Assembly: GCA_030141605.1 (NCBI GenBank)
Contig: JAQGDQ010000041.1
Span: 494,001 to 558,000 of the forward strand
DNA length: 64,000 nt
Source of the DNA: Tubiluchus corallicola
Lineage: Eukaryota; Priapulida; Priapulimorpha; Priapulimorphida; Tubiluchidae
Direction of reading: 5' to 3'
Shown: positions 1 through 11,000 of the stretch, in pieces
How positions within the stretch are numbered: the stretch's first letter is position 1
Layout of the letters: the number at the start of each line of letters is the position of its first letter
The notes under the pieces: model-generated
The model's input: only the letters and a program-made list of their open reading frames with translations
Databases searched by the model: none
Told to the model about the DNA's origin: nothing
Translations under genes and position numbers: made by a program

Positions 1-449
1 AGCATAGGAAATTATGTAATATTAGTAAAGAGTAACATTCAATATTACATAAAAACACTTGGAATTTTCCAAGAAGGACAGACACAGGAGTTGTTATCAA
101 CAATGGAAGACATTTGATTTTGTTGCTCATATTCAAATAATCATAATTATTATGTACATACATATCACAAGGCTAGTCTAAGTTCGGACAACACCTGACA
201 TACAATAACAGTATTATGATTCAGATATCATTAAACATTAAATTTTTGGAAGCACTTTTACATAATTATTTCTTTGTTACACAAAGAAAATAATGAAGAA
301 CTTCATAAACGAAGTAAATAATATTTATATTTTTGTGAAAATAAAAATGAGTAATGATGACTAATCAAATTCATTTGATAAATGGCGTAAAGGACTAACA
401 TGAGTCACTTAAAATGAAGGGCAGGCATAGCATGTGCAGTGCAACGAAA
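1..449. other. AT-rich DNA downstream of ZEB
   Basis: No gene seen. An ATCACA (K-box-like on the minus strand) at 164-169 would matter only if the transcript runs further than inferred. Confidence 0.5.
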
Positions 450-468
450 AAAATGGCAAAACTTCTTT

Positions 469-474
469 TTTATT
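469..474 (-). terminator. Distal polyadenylation signal AATAAA
   Basis: A canonical hexamer on the minus strand, the first one after the miR-8 and miR-92 8mers, with a T-rich stretch downstream. It is a plausible end for the long 3'UTR at about position 450. Confidence 0.4.
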
Positions 475-631
475 ACATTCAAATTAAATTATGAACTGCC
501 CAAACAAAAAGCAAAATGTTTAGGAAACTGAAATGCAACATGTAGTGCCAGCTAATCACTCAAAAAAACATGGCAACACTTGACTGAAAAAATGGCCCAA
601 TCATGAATATTTCTACAATTGGATTAATCAC

Positions 632-639
632 TAATACTG
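632..639 (-). promoter_or_regulatory. miR-8/miR-200 8mer site in ZEB 3'UTR
   Basis: The mRNA-sense sequence is CAGTATTA, a perfect 8mer for miR-8/200b/c/429 (UAAUACUG...). It is the stronger of two sites for this family in the 3'UTR. Confidence 0.6.
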
Positions 640-648
640 AACTATATG

Positions 649-656
649 TATTGCAC
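649..656 (-). promoter_or_regulatory. miR-92/miR-25 family 8mer seed match in ZEB 3'UTR
   Basis: The mRNA-sense sequence is GTGCAATA, a full 8mer match to seed AUUGCAC. It lies 17 nt (start to start) from the miR-8/200 8mer, within the range where neighbouring microRNA sites often act together. Confidence 0.4.
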
Positions 657-1136
657 GAATGAAGATTTAGAAAAAGAATAACATGCAGACAATTTACAAT
701 TACTACATAGTATTAATAATAACACATTATCATGTGGTCCCACAACATAGCTATACCATGAAACTTGCAGGAAAAACATAAGAAATGGAACAGGTTATAC
801 ACATAATGAAAAGCAAGTTTGTTTTAAAAAGAAACAATATTTTTTAAATTTTAAATTATTTATATTTCAATTTCATTCTTACATTGCTGTTTTACCAATG
901 TTTTACCAACTTTTTCTTGGTTTTGATTACTTTAAAGTGTATTAAGAGAGCAAAATACATTATAGTCAAATAACACTAACATGGCTTTTAATGACAATAT
1001 TTTTGGCAAAATAAAATGTCTGTATTTGCATGGACACGTACGTATCAATGCACCTCGTTATATTGCCAAACTCCCTTAATGCCAACTTTTTTGCAGTCCC
1101 AAAATAGGCAATATAAATTTTTAATAACAGGCAATA

Positions 1137-1142
1137 TTTATT
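1137..1142 (-). terminator. Proximal polyadenylation signal AATAAA
   Basis: A canonical hexamer on the minus strand about 690 nt after the stop codon. Use of this site would keep the 7mer miR-8 site and drop the 8mer further on. AATAAA is common by chance in AT-rich DNA. Confidence 0.35.
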
Positions 1143-1388
1143 CTAATAATACACATTATTTCATACATAAATAAAGCAGACTAGGACCACACTTTCTGAA
1201 TAATAAATGATAGTTTATGGTTTCACTGGCAATGCCTAGGTCAAATTCAGAGTAACATCACTGACAAACATCTTCTGCATTAATTCTTCAACTTTCAGCT
1301 TTTAAAAAGTTATGTTTCAAAGATTAAATAATAAATAAATAAAAAAGAACTACCACAGACACATTAACTATTTGTTTTGGCAAACAGA

Positions 1389-1395
1389 AATACTG
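1389..1395 (-). promoter_or_regulatory. miR-8/miR-200 7mer seed match in ZEB 3'UTR
   Basis: The mRNA-sense sequence is CAGTATT (then T), a 7mer-m8 match to seed AAUACUG of the miR-8/200b/c/429 family. The family is a known regulator of vertebrate ZEB1/2. Confidence 0.55.
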
Positions 1396-1679
1396 AATTT
1401 AAAGCATTATATAAAGCATAAGCTTCGATGTCGTGTGGGGTAATCCTAATAAATTGCGCTCGTCATTATTAAAAAGTCAACAAGGCTTTCTTGATTGGGA
1501 TTTTTGATAACCTGATGTTTGCAGAGAAACAACATCAATCTTTGGCTTAAGTAAAGCAATATACAAATGGTCTGTAATGATCTTCGTTGCAATTAAAACA
1601 CTTGTCAGGTTTTAGTCTTTTAGTTTCAAACAGTGGAGTTTCTAAATTTTAGGACTTCAAATGTGGACTAGATTTTACA

Positions 1680-1687
1680 TTAAAGCT
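1680..1687 (-). promoter_or_regulatory. Brd-box-like miR-9b/miR-79 seed match in ZEB 3'UTR
   Basis: The mRNA-sense sequence is AGCTTTAA, complementary to seed UAAAGCU plus an A opposite position 1. It is a single site that could occur by chance in AT-rich DNA. Confidence 0.3.
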
Positions 1688-1828
1688 GAAAATAAACATA
1701 ACACTGTAAAATGATGACTAACAGTTAGCATATCAATTGTACACAATTTCTTAAAGCAGAAGTTTTAAGTGGAAAATACAGTAAACGTCAGTGTTGATGG
1801 AAACGAAAGCTTACTGAGCAAAAATAGC

Positions 1829-2022
1829 TTAATCCCTGTAAGGCTTGCAGTAGCTATATCTGTGGTTCATATGCTGACTGTATGAGCCTGAATGGCTGAA
1901 ACGTTTCATGCATTTCTTGCACTGGAACGGTTTCTCTCCACTATGTAAACGTTTATGTTCTGTCAAGTGATGTTTGTGCTTGAAGGCTTTGTCACAGATG
2001 TCGCATTTGTATGGACGGGCTC
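1829..2022 (-). CDS. ZEB: ZEB terminal coding exon with last two zinc fingers and stop
   Basis: Acceptor GATTTTTTTCAG|GAGCCCG. It encodes two C2H2 fingers with the ZEB signatures [17 protein letters not shown] and [18 protein letters not shown], then KPYRD and TAA at 1831-1829. This exon is too short and too interrupted by introns to appear as a long open frame and was found by translating the region by hand. In vertebrate ZEB1/2 a Glu-rich acidic tail follows this finger; here only five residues follow SYC. Confidence 0.95.
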
Positions 2023-5000
2023 CTGAAAAAAATCAATAAACTGAGGAAGGCATTGTTATAAGAGTACAGAAACAATGAACTGAAACAACCCTTAAATAAT
2101 ATAATGTAACCTTGATGTGTATAAACTCCTGCAACAGTCTATGAAACAATGATACATATGTATAAACTATTTTTATGATGGCACAATTAATATTAAAATA
2201 ACAACACAACCAATGAAGCATGAGACACATTTATATAGGAACTTCTAAAACAATCAAGGAAGTAATATCACATTAATACTTCACTAAATTAAGGAGAGAA
2301 ACAACAAATAGTCAGCATTTCTTTTCTGTATGCCCAATGATGTGCACAGCATATCACACCTATAATAGAACTAATAAAGCCAATTTAAGGTTCCTGTTAT
2401 GATTAAATATAAATGTAACCTACCAGAGTGTTCATACTTGTGGCGAGCAAGACTGCTTTGTTTATTGAACATCTTATGGCACTGATCGCAAGCATACAGT
2501 AAGCCGTCGCCTCCTTCTGATTCAATCTTATGTTCCTTCCAAGACTTGCGCCTCTTAACAGCAGGGCTTTCACTGTCATCAAACTCAAACTCTGTTTCTT
2601 CAGACTCCATCTGTAAAAAGTGTAGCAAATAAAATATTCCAACTTGTTCAACTTTCAGTTTTAATAATTTCACAAAACAATAATACAAATAGTTAAAATA
2701 TTTAGCTAACTGTCACACATTTCACAACTCTTCAGTAAAATCCAAGCTAAAATGCACTAATAAAAACACAAGGAGCATTTATATACCTGTTTCCATGTTT
2801 TCTTACGAATCCGTCTGCCTTCATCATCATATTCTGTCGCACAATCTTCTGCATCACTAGTTACGCAACTTTCTTTTCCACTCCCATCTTTTTCTGGATT
2901 GCCATTTTCATCCATGCAGTCATAACTAGCTTCAGATTTACTGGCGGGAGATATGGATGCTGGTGGTGGAGTTACCATATGTAGACTGTCACATCCAGTA
3001 GAAGCTGTAGAGCTATGCGGACTTGATGGAAAGTTGGCTCTGCATGAAATACCATCGACGGGGCTTCCAGTTTTGATCATTCCTTCTCTATGCATATACT
3101 GGTATAAAATAGATTGTTCTATGCTTTTATTTGCCATGCTTCCATTTGTTGTTGTGTCATTTTTTCTACTGAGATTAAGTACAGCCATTAGTTCCGGGTG
3201 CAGTTCCGGAGTACTGGATGCTTCCTGCTCATTTTTGTCCCCAAGTCCACCATTGTGAGCTGGTTTAGGTTTTAATGACAAATCCAGAGGAGCATCTTGG
3301 GGAGGCTGGTAGAGGTAATTTAATGACTTTATAGGCTGGGAAAATGGCAGCATTAATCTTGGTGTGGATGAAACAGGTTTGGTGTGTGCACTTTGATGTG
3401 CAAACTGAGGTGAAATTACTGGCGAAGTGTAAAACAAAGGCTGAAAAGCAGTGGTCGATGACGGCACAAGAGCACCATTGTATCGAGATAAGACTGGCGT
3501 AAAGGACGAGACAGAATGTTGAGAAATTGCTGTGGGTTTTATCACGGAAGAATTTTGCAATTCTGCTGGAGATGAAGCTGCAGAAGCTGGCTGAAATGGA
3601 ATCTGGATCACTCTACCCCTCTTTCGATCTCTGGCTCGCATGTTCTGGAACCAGACCTGGACAACTCGCTTTGGAAATCCGACTTCTTGTCCAATACGAA
3701 TGAGTTCAAACTTCCTAGGTCTAGGATTGATTTCATAGTAAGCTTTTAGAATCTTGACCTGCTCCTCGTTGATAAATGAGCGCATGCGGTTCTTTGTTTC
3801 TTCCGCTGTTTGCTCATCAGTCACATCATATGTAGAACCGCCATCTTCACTTTCTGTTGCTGCACTGTCTCCATTGGCTTCGGGCTCAGCCAGCAACTGC
3901 TTGATGTGATGATGGGACTGGATGGATGCTAGCTGGACGTCTTTATTCATTTTACATAAGTATCGCTCATGTTGATGCTGATCTATGCGATTAATGAACA
4001 CCTCACCACAATGGCCACATTTGTAATCAATTCCTTCTAGATCATCCTTACTATCGTCACCTACATCTCCATTTGGCTGCTGTGGAAGTTCATCTTTAAC
4101 CTCTTCTGCAGACTTTTCCAGCTTTACCTCCGGGCTAATACCACATCTGAGACGAGCCAGTAAAGCACTTTCTTGCTCTTTCTGCTTTGTCACTGTCGCA
4201 TTGACAACTTCAAGAATTTTCTTCACAGCCGTTAAATCATTGTTCCCATGCCTGTCTTCAGATTCATTGTTTTCTGTCTTAATGGCGACTTCATCTGTTG
4301 TTTGTTTACTGGATGTATCTGTCTGCTTGGTGGAAGTGGAAGACGATGATGATTCAGTAGCAATGGCTTGTTTCTCAGAGCTGGATGACACAACTTCACT
4401 ACTAGTTGGAAAGACAGGAGGATTCAGATGCTCCGGTGCTGGAAGACTAAGAGGTGATGCAGCCACTGGAGCTGTAAGCTGACTCACTAAAGCACTTTCT
4501 GTATATCTTGGCGAAACAAATGACTTGTAAGTGAGAAATGGATTATAATGTGATGTACTCACTGCTTGCAGAGCAGCATTACCTTGGGGCGTAAGAGTTG
4601 GTGGCTCAGATTTACGGCCCCGTGGCTTCTGACCACCCCGTACTTTCAAATTCATAACCAGACATTTCTTGCTGGTCATGTGAGAACTGTATGAGCCAGA
4701 GTGTGAGAAATGTTTACCGCAGTTTGGGCACTCAAAAGGTTTCTCTCCAGTGTGGATTCTAATGTGCTCTTTTAGGTGATGCTTGAACTTGAAAGCTTTG
4801 CCACATTCTGGACATTTAAACTTCCGCAAGACTTGGCTCTCATCATGGGAGATCATGTGACGTTGCAGTCGGTAAACGTTAGCAAATGTCTTCCGGCAGA
4901 CCTTGCAAGACTGTTGTGTGGGTGAATGAAGAGCTAAATGCTGGTCCAATTGTGATTTGCTAGGAAAATTAGTCTCACATTTGTGACAGAGAAACTGCGT

Positions 5001-8000
5001 AGAATGAGTTGTAGTATGATCAGTACTCATGTGCTGCCTCAGTGCGTAGACATGTGGGTAGTTCTTCTCACAGTATGGACAAGACAAAGTGTACTCATCC
5101 ATCTTTGGTGTAGTATCTGAAAAAAAATTATATGCACATTATCATAATGTTTAACATTCGGTTAATAAATAAAAATAATAATACACTACATATTAACTGG
5201 AAAAAAATCTAGCAAAAAAATTAATAGTGGTGAGAAATTGCTGCTAAGCTATATAAATCATTTCAATTAGGCTAAGATACACCAATAAAAGTTTTTAATA
5301 ACAGTTCTCAAGTGACCGTCCAGAAGTTAGGTATTAATTTAGGCATTTAAGTAAGTCTTTAAACTGATTACAAAACTGACATCAGATTAGTTATGAAAAT
5401 TCTTGCAAGGCAGGCTTAATATCCTCCAAGGTAGATGGTTTTGATTGGATTACTGATGGCAAAATACATGCCACACCCGTTATTAATACACCTTGAAAAA
5501 TATATTGTAAAAGACACAAATACAAACGTGATCAATCAATAGAAACGACAAATTTATAATTTCATTACGAAAAAAGCAAGCAAATCAATTTTCAATACAA
5601 GATGAACAGCTTTAAACATTCAGTAAATTCAATGAGGGCATACTCCAGCAGCTTGCGATATTACAGAGTGCTGAATTACTCTAAATATAACTCTACAAAA
5701 AAATAAGTATTAAATTTATGGAAGCTTAATATTCATTTACTATTCAGGTTTTACTAAAATTCTATCGGTAATACAAAAACAAATAAGTTAAGTTCATTGA
5801 AAAGATATGCGCTTCAGTGCTTAGGTTTAATTAAAATTAACTGCTATAGGAATAACGCTATTCTTATATTAAGGCACCGTAAATAAGGCTGTAAGCACAT
5901 GACCCCAGGTGGCTGACAAACGAACTAATCGCCCGTATTATGTAGGGCAACTGAACTAACCTGCCATCCTATGGTAATAGTACCACATAACTGATCTCCA
6001 CATTAGATCGTTTAACATCATGTTTACTAGCTGATTCAAGAGATGTCGATTGGAAAGCAAAAATCAGACGCGACTAGATAAAACAACTCGTTAATCAAAT
6101 TAAGCTATAATACACAATGGAATGTGTTTAATGGTTATCACAGTTATTACAATACTGAATTATTGCTGTTGATACACATTTATGTATAAAGAAGTACTCA
6201 ACACTATGCACAAAAATTATCACAATAATTAGAATTCACAACAGTTTATAATAATGACAGCGCTATACAATACGGAATGCATATTTTACAAATGGTCGCG
6301 TTTAATCAACCATTTTTCTGATCACGGCTCATTTTAGATGAATTGTATTATCATCGCAAAGCTGACTAGAAGCATAATAGTGGTCTAACATTCCATCCCG
6401 CGTGTTGCTGCTGCTGCTGCACTCATTGCTGGAAGCTGCAGAACTGAGATGCTAGCTGCTTGCCGCATCTCGATTGATACACCAACAAGCTCGTATTCAA
6501 TTAGATGCCCGTTTATCATTGAAATAAGAATGAAGTGTCCCGGCGAGTCACGTGATCGTACCCCCGGTGACCACCACCAACAAGAGCGTTGCCATGGCAA
6601 TCAGGAAAAAAGGCGTATCTAGATGGAGCCGTGTTTGATTTGGAAATTGCTGTAATTTTAACATCATTAGCTTGGGTTTTGGCAAGCTGTGAAAGGCAAT
6701 TCCTACTTCTTGCTTATCAATGTTAGAAAACAGGAGAATCAATATAAGCAGCGCTGATAGAGCCACATTGGCTGATAGTCAAATAGCTTGGAAAATGAGA
6801 GTCCTGAGCAAAAAGCAAATTGACTGCAAATTACAGACAAAACGGGCAGCATTTTTTTAATTGCAAACAAGAACTCGTCCGATAATCATAATTTGCCGTC
6901 ATATTAATGAAATTTTTAAGCAACGCAGATTCATACAGAATAGAAAACATGAAAATTGTTGCAGTAAAATTAATGGAGCAACAAATAGCAATCGACAAGA
7001 AGAGAATTAATGCAGCGAATACGAGGTGTAACATTCACTTCGCAAACACAAGAGAAATTAAGTAGAGAACATTTTTCCCTGCTCTAAACGAAGCCATTGC
7101 CTCCCATATCACGAAGCCATTTATCTGATATATGTTAAGCGCCAAGCAGAAATGGAATGAGTTTTCATAAATGCAATTCCCAACCAAGAATCAGATAAGG
7201 TGTGTGCTTGTGGTAGTCATGGTAATCAATTTAACTCAAACCAGTCGATGTATGCTGACGACATTATGCAAATACACAGGCTTGTTAACAACTACACTGG
7301 CATAATATTTCATGTGCTTGTAGGCTAAGCGTAGAACACGAAAACATTACTGCTGTAGTAAATGTCTAACTTGGTAAATCTAAATTGGTTCACGGTGACA
7401 ACAAATGTCATTTTTATTACGCATAATCAATCATAGAAGTCGCAACAAAAAGCAGAGACAAAGGTATTTGTATTTGAAAATCGGCAAAATATTTGTTTGT
7501 GCCAGCGCTTTTCGCGTTTCAAGAAAAAAATTTAATAGATTTGTTCTAGTATAATATAAGGAATTCGTTCCGGAGCCGAAAATCAAACATAAAATTTATA
7601 TCCTGCTCGTCCTAAAGGCACGAAATAAAAAAATGCATAAAGTGATTACTAATTGGAGCCAGCTATTTCTTTAAAAGACATTTCCAACAAGAATAAAACA
7701 AGTGTGATGCACTTTGAAACGAACTAACTTTTTATAACTTTGTTTTTCTGCAAGGCTAAGACTTCAGGAGAAATTTTTGTAAAGAAAACACATCTTGAAT
7801 GCATTTAACTTTTACGCACGGAGCGTCAAGGGACTTTCCTTTTCATTCGTAAAGGCACATTTTCTTCTTTACAGTCAGCTTATATAAACCGCTAGCGGTC
7901 TGCAAACAATGATAAATTACTGCAAAATAATTTTTAAATAAAGTGTACAGATAGGCAGGTATTAATATCTTATACAATTGTACTCCAATCAAAGCATCGC

Positions 8001-11000
8001 GTGCATCAGGTGTGAGAAGAATTAACCTTTACAAACCAATCAATTACACATAACTGTACCGGTACATGTTGATTGGCTGCTATCACAGGTAATTGCCAGG
8101 TAGGAATACACAAGGTGGGCATGGCACGCGTCACGCGCACGCGCACGCATTCACCTGTGATTTGCAGGTCAAACGGTAATTACAGGTGTGAAACCCAGTA
8201 ATTGATAGGTGATTTGACAAAATACCGAACAAAGGGGGGCGTAGCCATTTTAGATGAATTGTATAATGACTAATTAGCTAGACTAAAAAGCGACCTTTTC
8301 GTTTTTTACTCAAATGTGTTTAAATCAAAATACACAACATCAGCCTCAGTTAAGTAGTTTTTATTACTGAAAACATACACCTTAAATAACAACCATTAAT
8401 ATTCCGTCGCAATTTCCATGCAAATTGTATTTCTGATCTCGGCAAATTGTGGCATGTTGTAATAAAGGCTTTCTTATAGGGTCATTGTCAATTAATAAAA
8501 TACGATCAGTGATTCACTGCTACACAGTGCCACTTAAATTTTGTCTTTTTATGTCTATTTTCTACTATGACTTTTCGGTAACTTTTGACCGGCTCCATGA
8601 CCTAGGATCGCCACATTTTCCTTGTTCGCATCTTGTTTTTGCATTACTGCCACGTTTGACGTACGTGTAAGGTACCATATAGGGTCTACATACGAAAATT
8701 TCATCAAATTGACACCCCCCCAGCCCTAGTGCTACATTTACAAATATAAGTCAAAGGTTGAAAGATATTATTTCAGTTGGAATAACTTAAAATTTGCCTT
8801 GATCTAATAATTTGGGTCAAGATTCTTCCATTAAAATAAGCCTAAGCTTTCTAACATGACCATTAACAATGTGAAATAAGTAGTAACTGTATTCACGCAG
8901 TATTAAAATTATAAAAAATTCAATACATACAGTTTAGAAGGAGTGAAAAACACCTATACAGGGCATTTTTCACCGAAACTTTCATGCAGTTTCCGTATAT
9001 TCTCGTTTGTGGCTACTAAGCCATCACGTACTTCCTAGGTCTCTCACAGGTTTATTGGCTTATTCTACCTGAATACATGTGATAATGAACACTGACGTTA
9101 ATGGTAATAACGGAGCGCTGACTCACAGACGTGTCTTATCAAGAAACTGCATTGAATACGTAATTGTACCTACATATAGGCCTAAGTATATGTAGATTAT
9201 ACATGGAAGAGGACAGCTTACAAACACACCTAGAATTTTTGCTTAATGAACATTAAGTATCCGCACCCATATTATGCAAATTTTGAAAAATTCTGTGTAT
9301 CACTTATCACTTATCAGGAGTTCTGCACAGGAAAAATTAAGTGGAATCTGATTATGCAACATCTATCAATATTTGCCTTCGCCTTGATAAAAGATCTCAC
9401 CTACTCAATGCATATTTATGACTTACAATAAAAAAGGTAGTAATTGAAGATAAATTCTGAATTATACCTCGCTCAGTCGAGCTGCAATAACTACTCCTGT
9501 TACGGGACAACTGAAGCGCTAATAATACACCGTTTCCAGTGTTTTCAAAAAGCTGCAAAAAAGTGAATAAATTTTCATAAATTTGTGCAGAAGGTATTGT
9601 GCGTGAAAACCTGCACAGATAATCCGTAAAGTTGAACAAGAGCATGTTAAGCGGCTAGCTCATTTATCTTGTCTGTTTTAATTAGTTTATACACCTTTAC
9701 AGATTGTGCGACCATGGCTTAATAAGCTAGCAGTGAAAGTTGTGCAGTGAAAATTATAATGATCTGATTGTCTGTATAACATGCACGACAAAATTAGTAG
9801 GAAATCTTCAGAATTTCTCTTTAGTTTAAAATTTTGTGATTAAAACTTTGTGATTACCTTGTTTTTTTTATTTGTTAGCTTACACCTTTGCTCGAGCTTT
9901 GCAACACTCTTAGCAGTGAAAGTTGTAAAGTGTTAATTACAATAATCTAATTGTCTGCACGAATCTCATACACGAAAAAATTGTTGTAGTACATCTTCAG
10001 AATTTCTCTTTAGTTTAAGATTTCGGAAAATGTCGCGATTACCTTGTTTTTTATTCGTTCACCTACACATTTGCTGGAACTTTTCTCTTTCTTATTTCTT
10101 GTTTGATTATTTTAATTCGTTTTTCCTTGAACTTTTTCTTCCTCGTTTTTTATTTGCTTGGTTATTTTTATTGGTTCATTTATTTGCTTGCTTGTGCATC
10201 CTTTTTCTCAAATATCTTATTAATGTTCTACACATACGACTGATAACCTTGCGTAGGCCTATTGATTAATTTAATTATTTTTATTCCTTTGATTTTATTA
10301 ATAATCGCAGAAGGCTAGTTTTAGTTCTTGTGGCAAAACGAAATTAGGACGTGGCTTCGAAGTTAATGTACATCTAAAGCTCTGGCAATCGTTTGGTCAT
10401 TATGCCTATTAGGTTACAGAGTACCTTGAGAAAAGCCAATATCAGATGGCTTTTGAAGGCTCTCCTACGTGGCACCTTTGCTAGCCAGCTAAAGCTCCCA
10501 AGATGCGTCCTGCTCGTTATGCTCATTTGCATTCTGATGACTGTCTGTCATTGCTGATTACATCAAAAACCTGCCGCTTCTTTTATTCATAGTTTATTAT
10601 ATTTAGTCCCCAATACGCCCGTGTTGGTACTAATGACGGCGAGGAAGGCATGGAGATTAGATTTCCCCTGAAACCTGCGAGAAATGATGAATAATTCCAG
10701 GCAAACAAGACACAGCTAGTGACAATAATATGTAGAGACACGCCACTCACCTTATAGCAACAATTCCCTTAGACAAGCACAGCTAGGCCATCACTGAACT
10801 CTGTCTAATAAAAACCGATTGATTCTGTTGACGTCTTTTGTTTACTTGAAGCAGCCATTGTCAATCTGGTGAGGTGTTCATTTTTTCATGTACAAAAAAG
10901 TGAATCCGGTAAACGATTTTTGTTAGTGTTTTTAGGTAATGGTGCAAACATTATACATCTTCGAGGTGTTTAATTCTTTGCTTTTAAGGGTAAATCAGTT

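Larger units (their letters stand above)
450..1828 (-). other. ZEB 3'UTR (inferred)
   Basis: AT-rich sequence after the TAA with no coding potential. Its extent is inferred from AATAAA signals at 1142-1137 and 474-469 and from microRNA seed matches lying between them. The downstream limit is approximate. Confidence 0.6.

Noticed and set aside
4201-4482. Plus-strand frames inside the ZEB central exon (also 2953-3258)
   Set aside because: Antisense shadows of a confidently identified coding exon.
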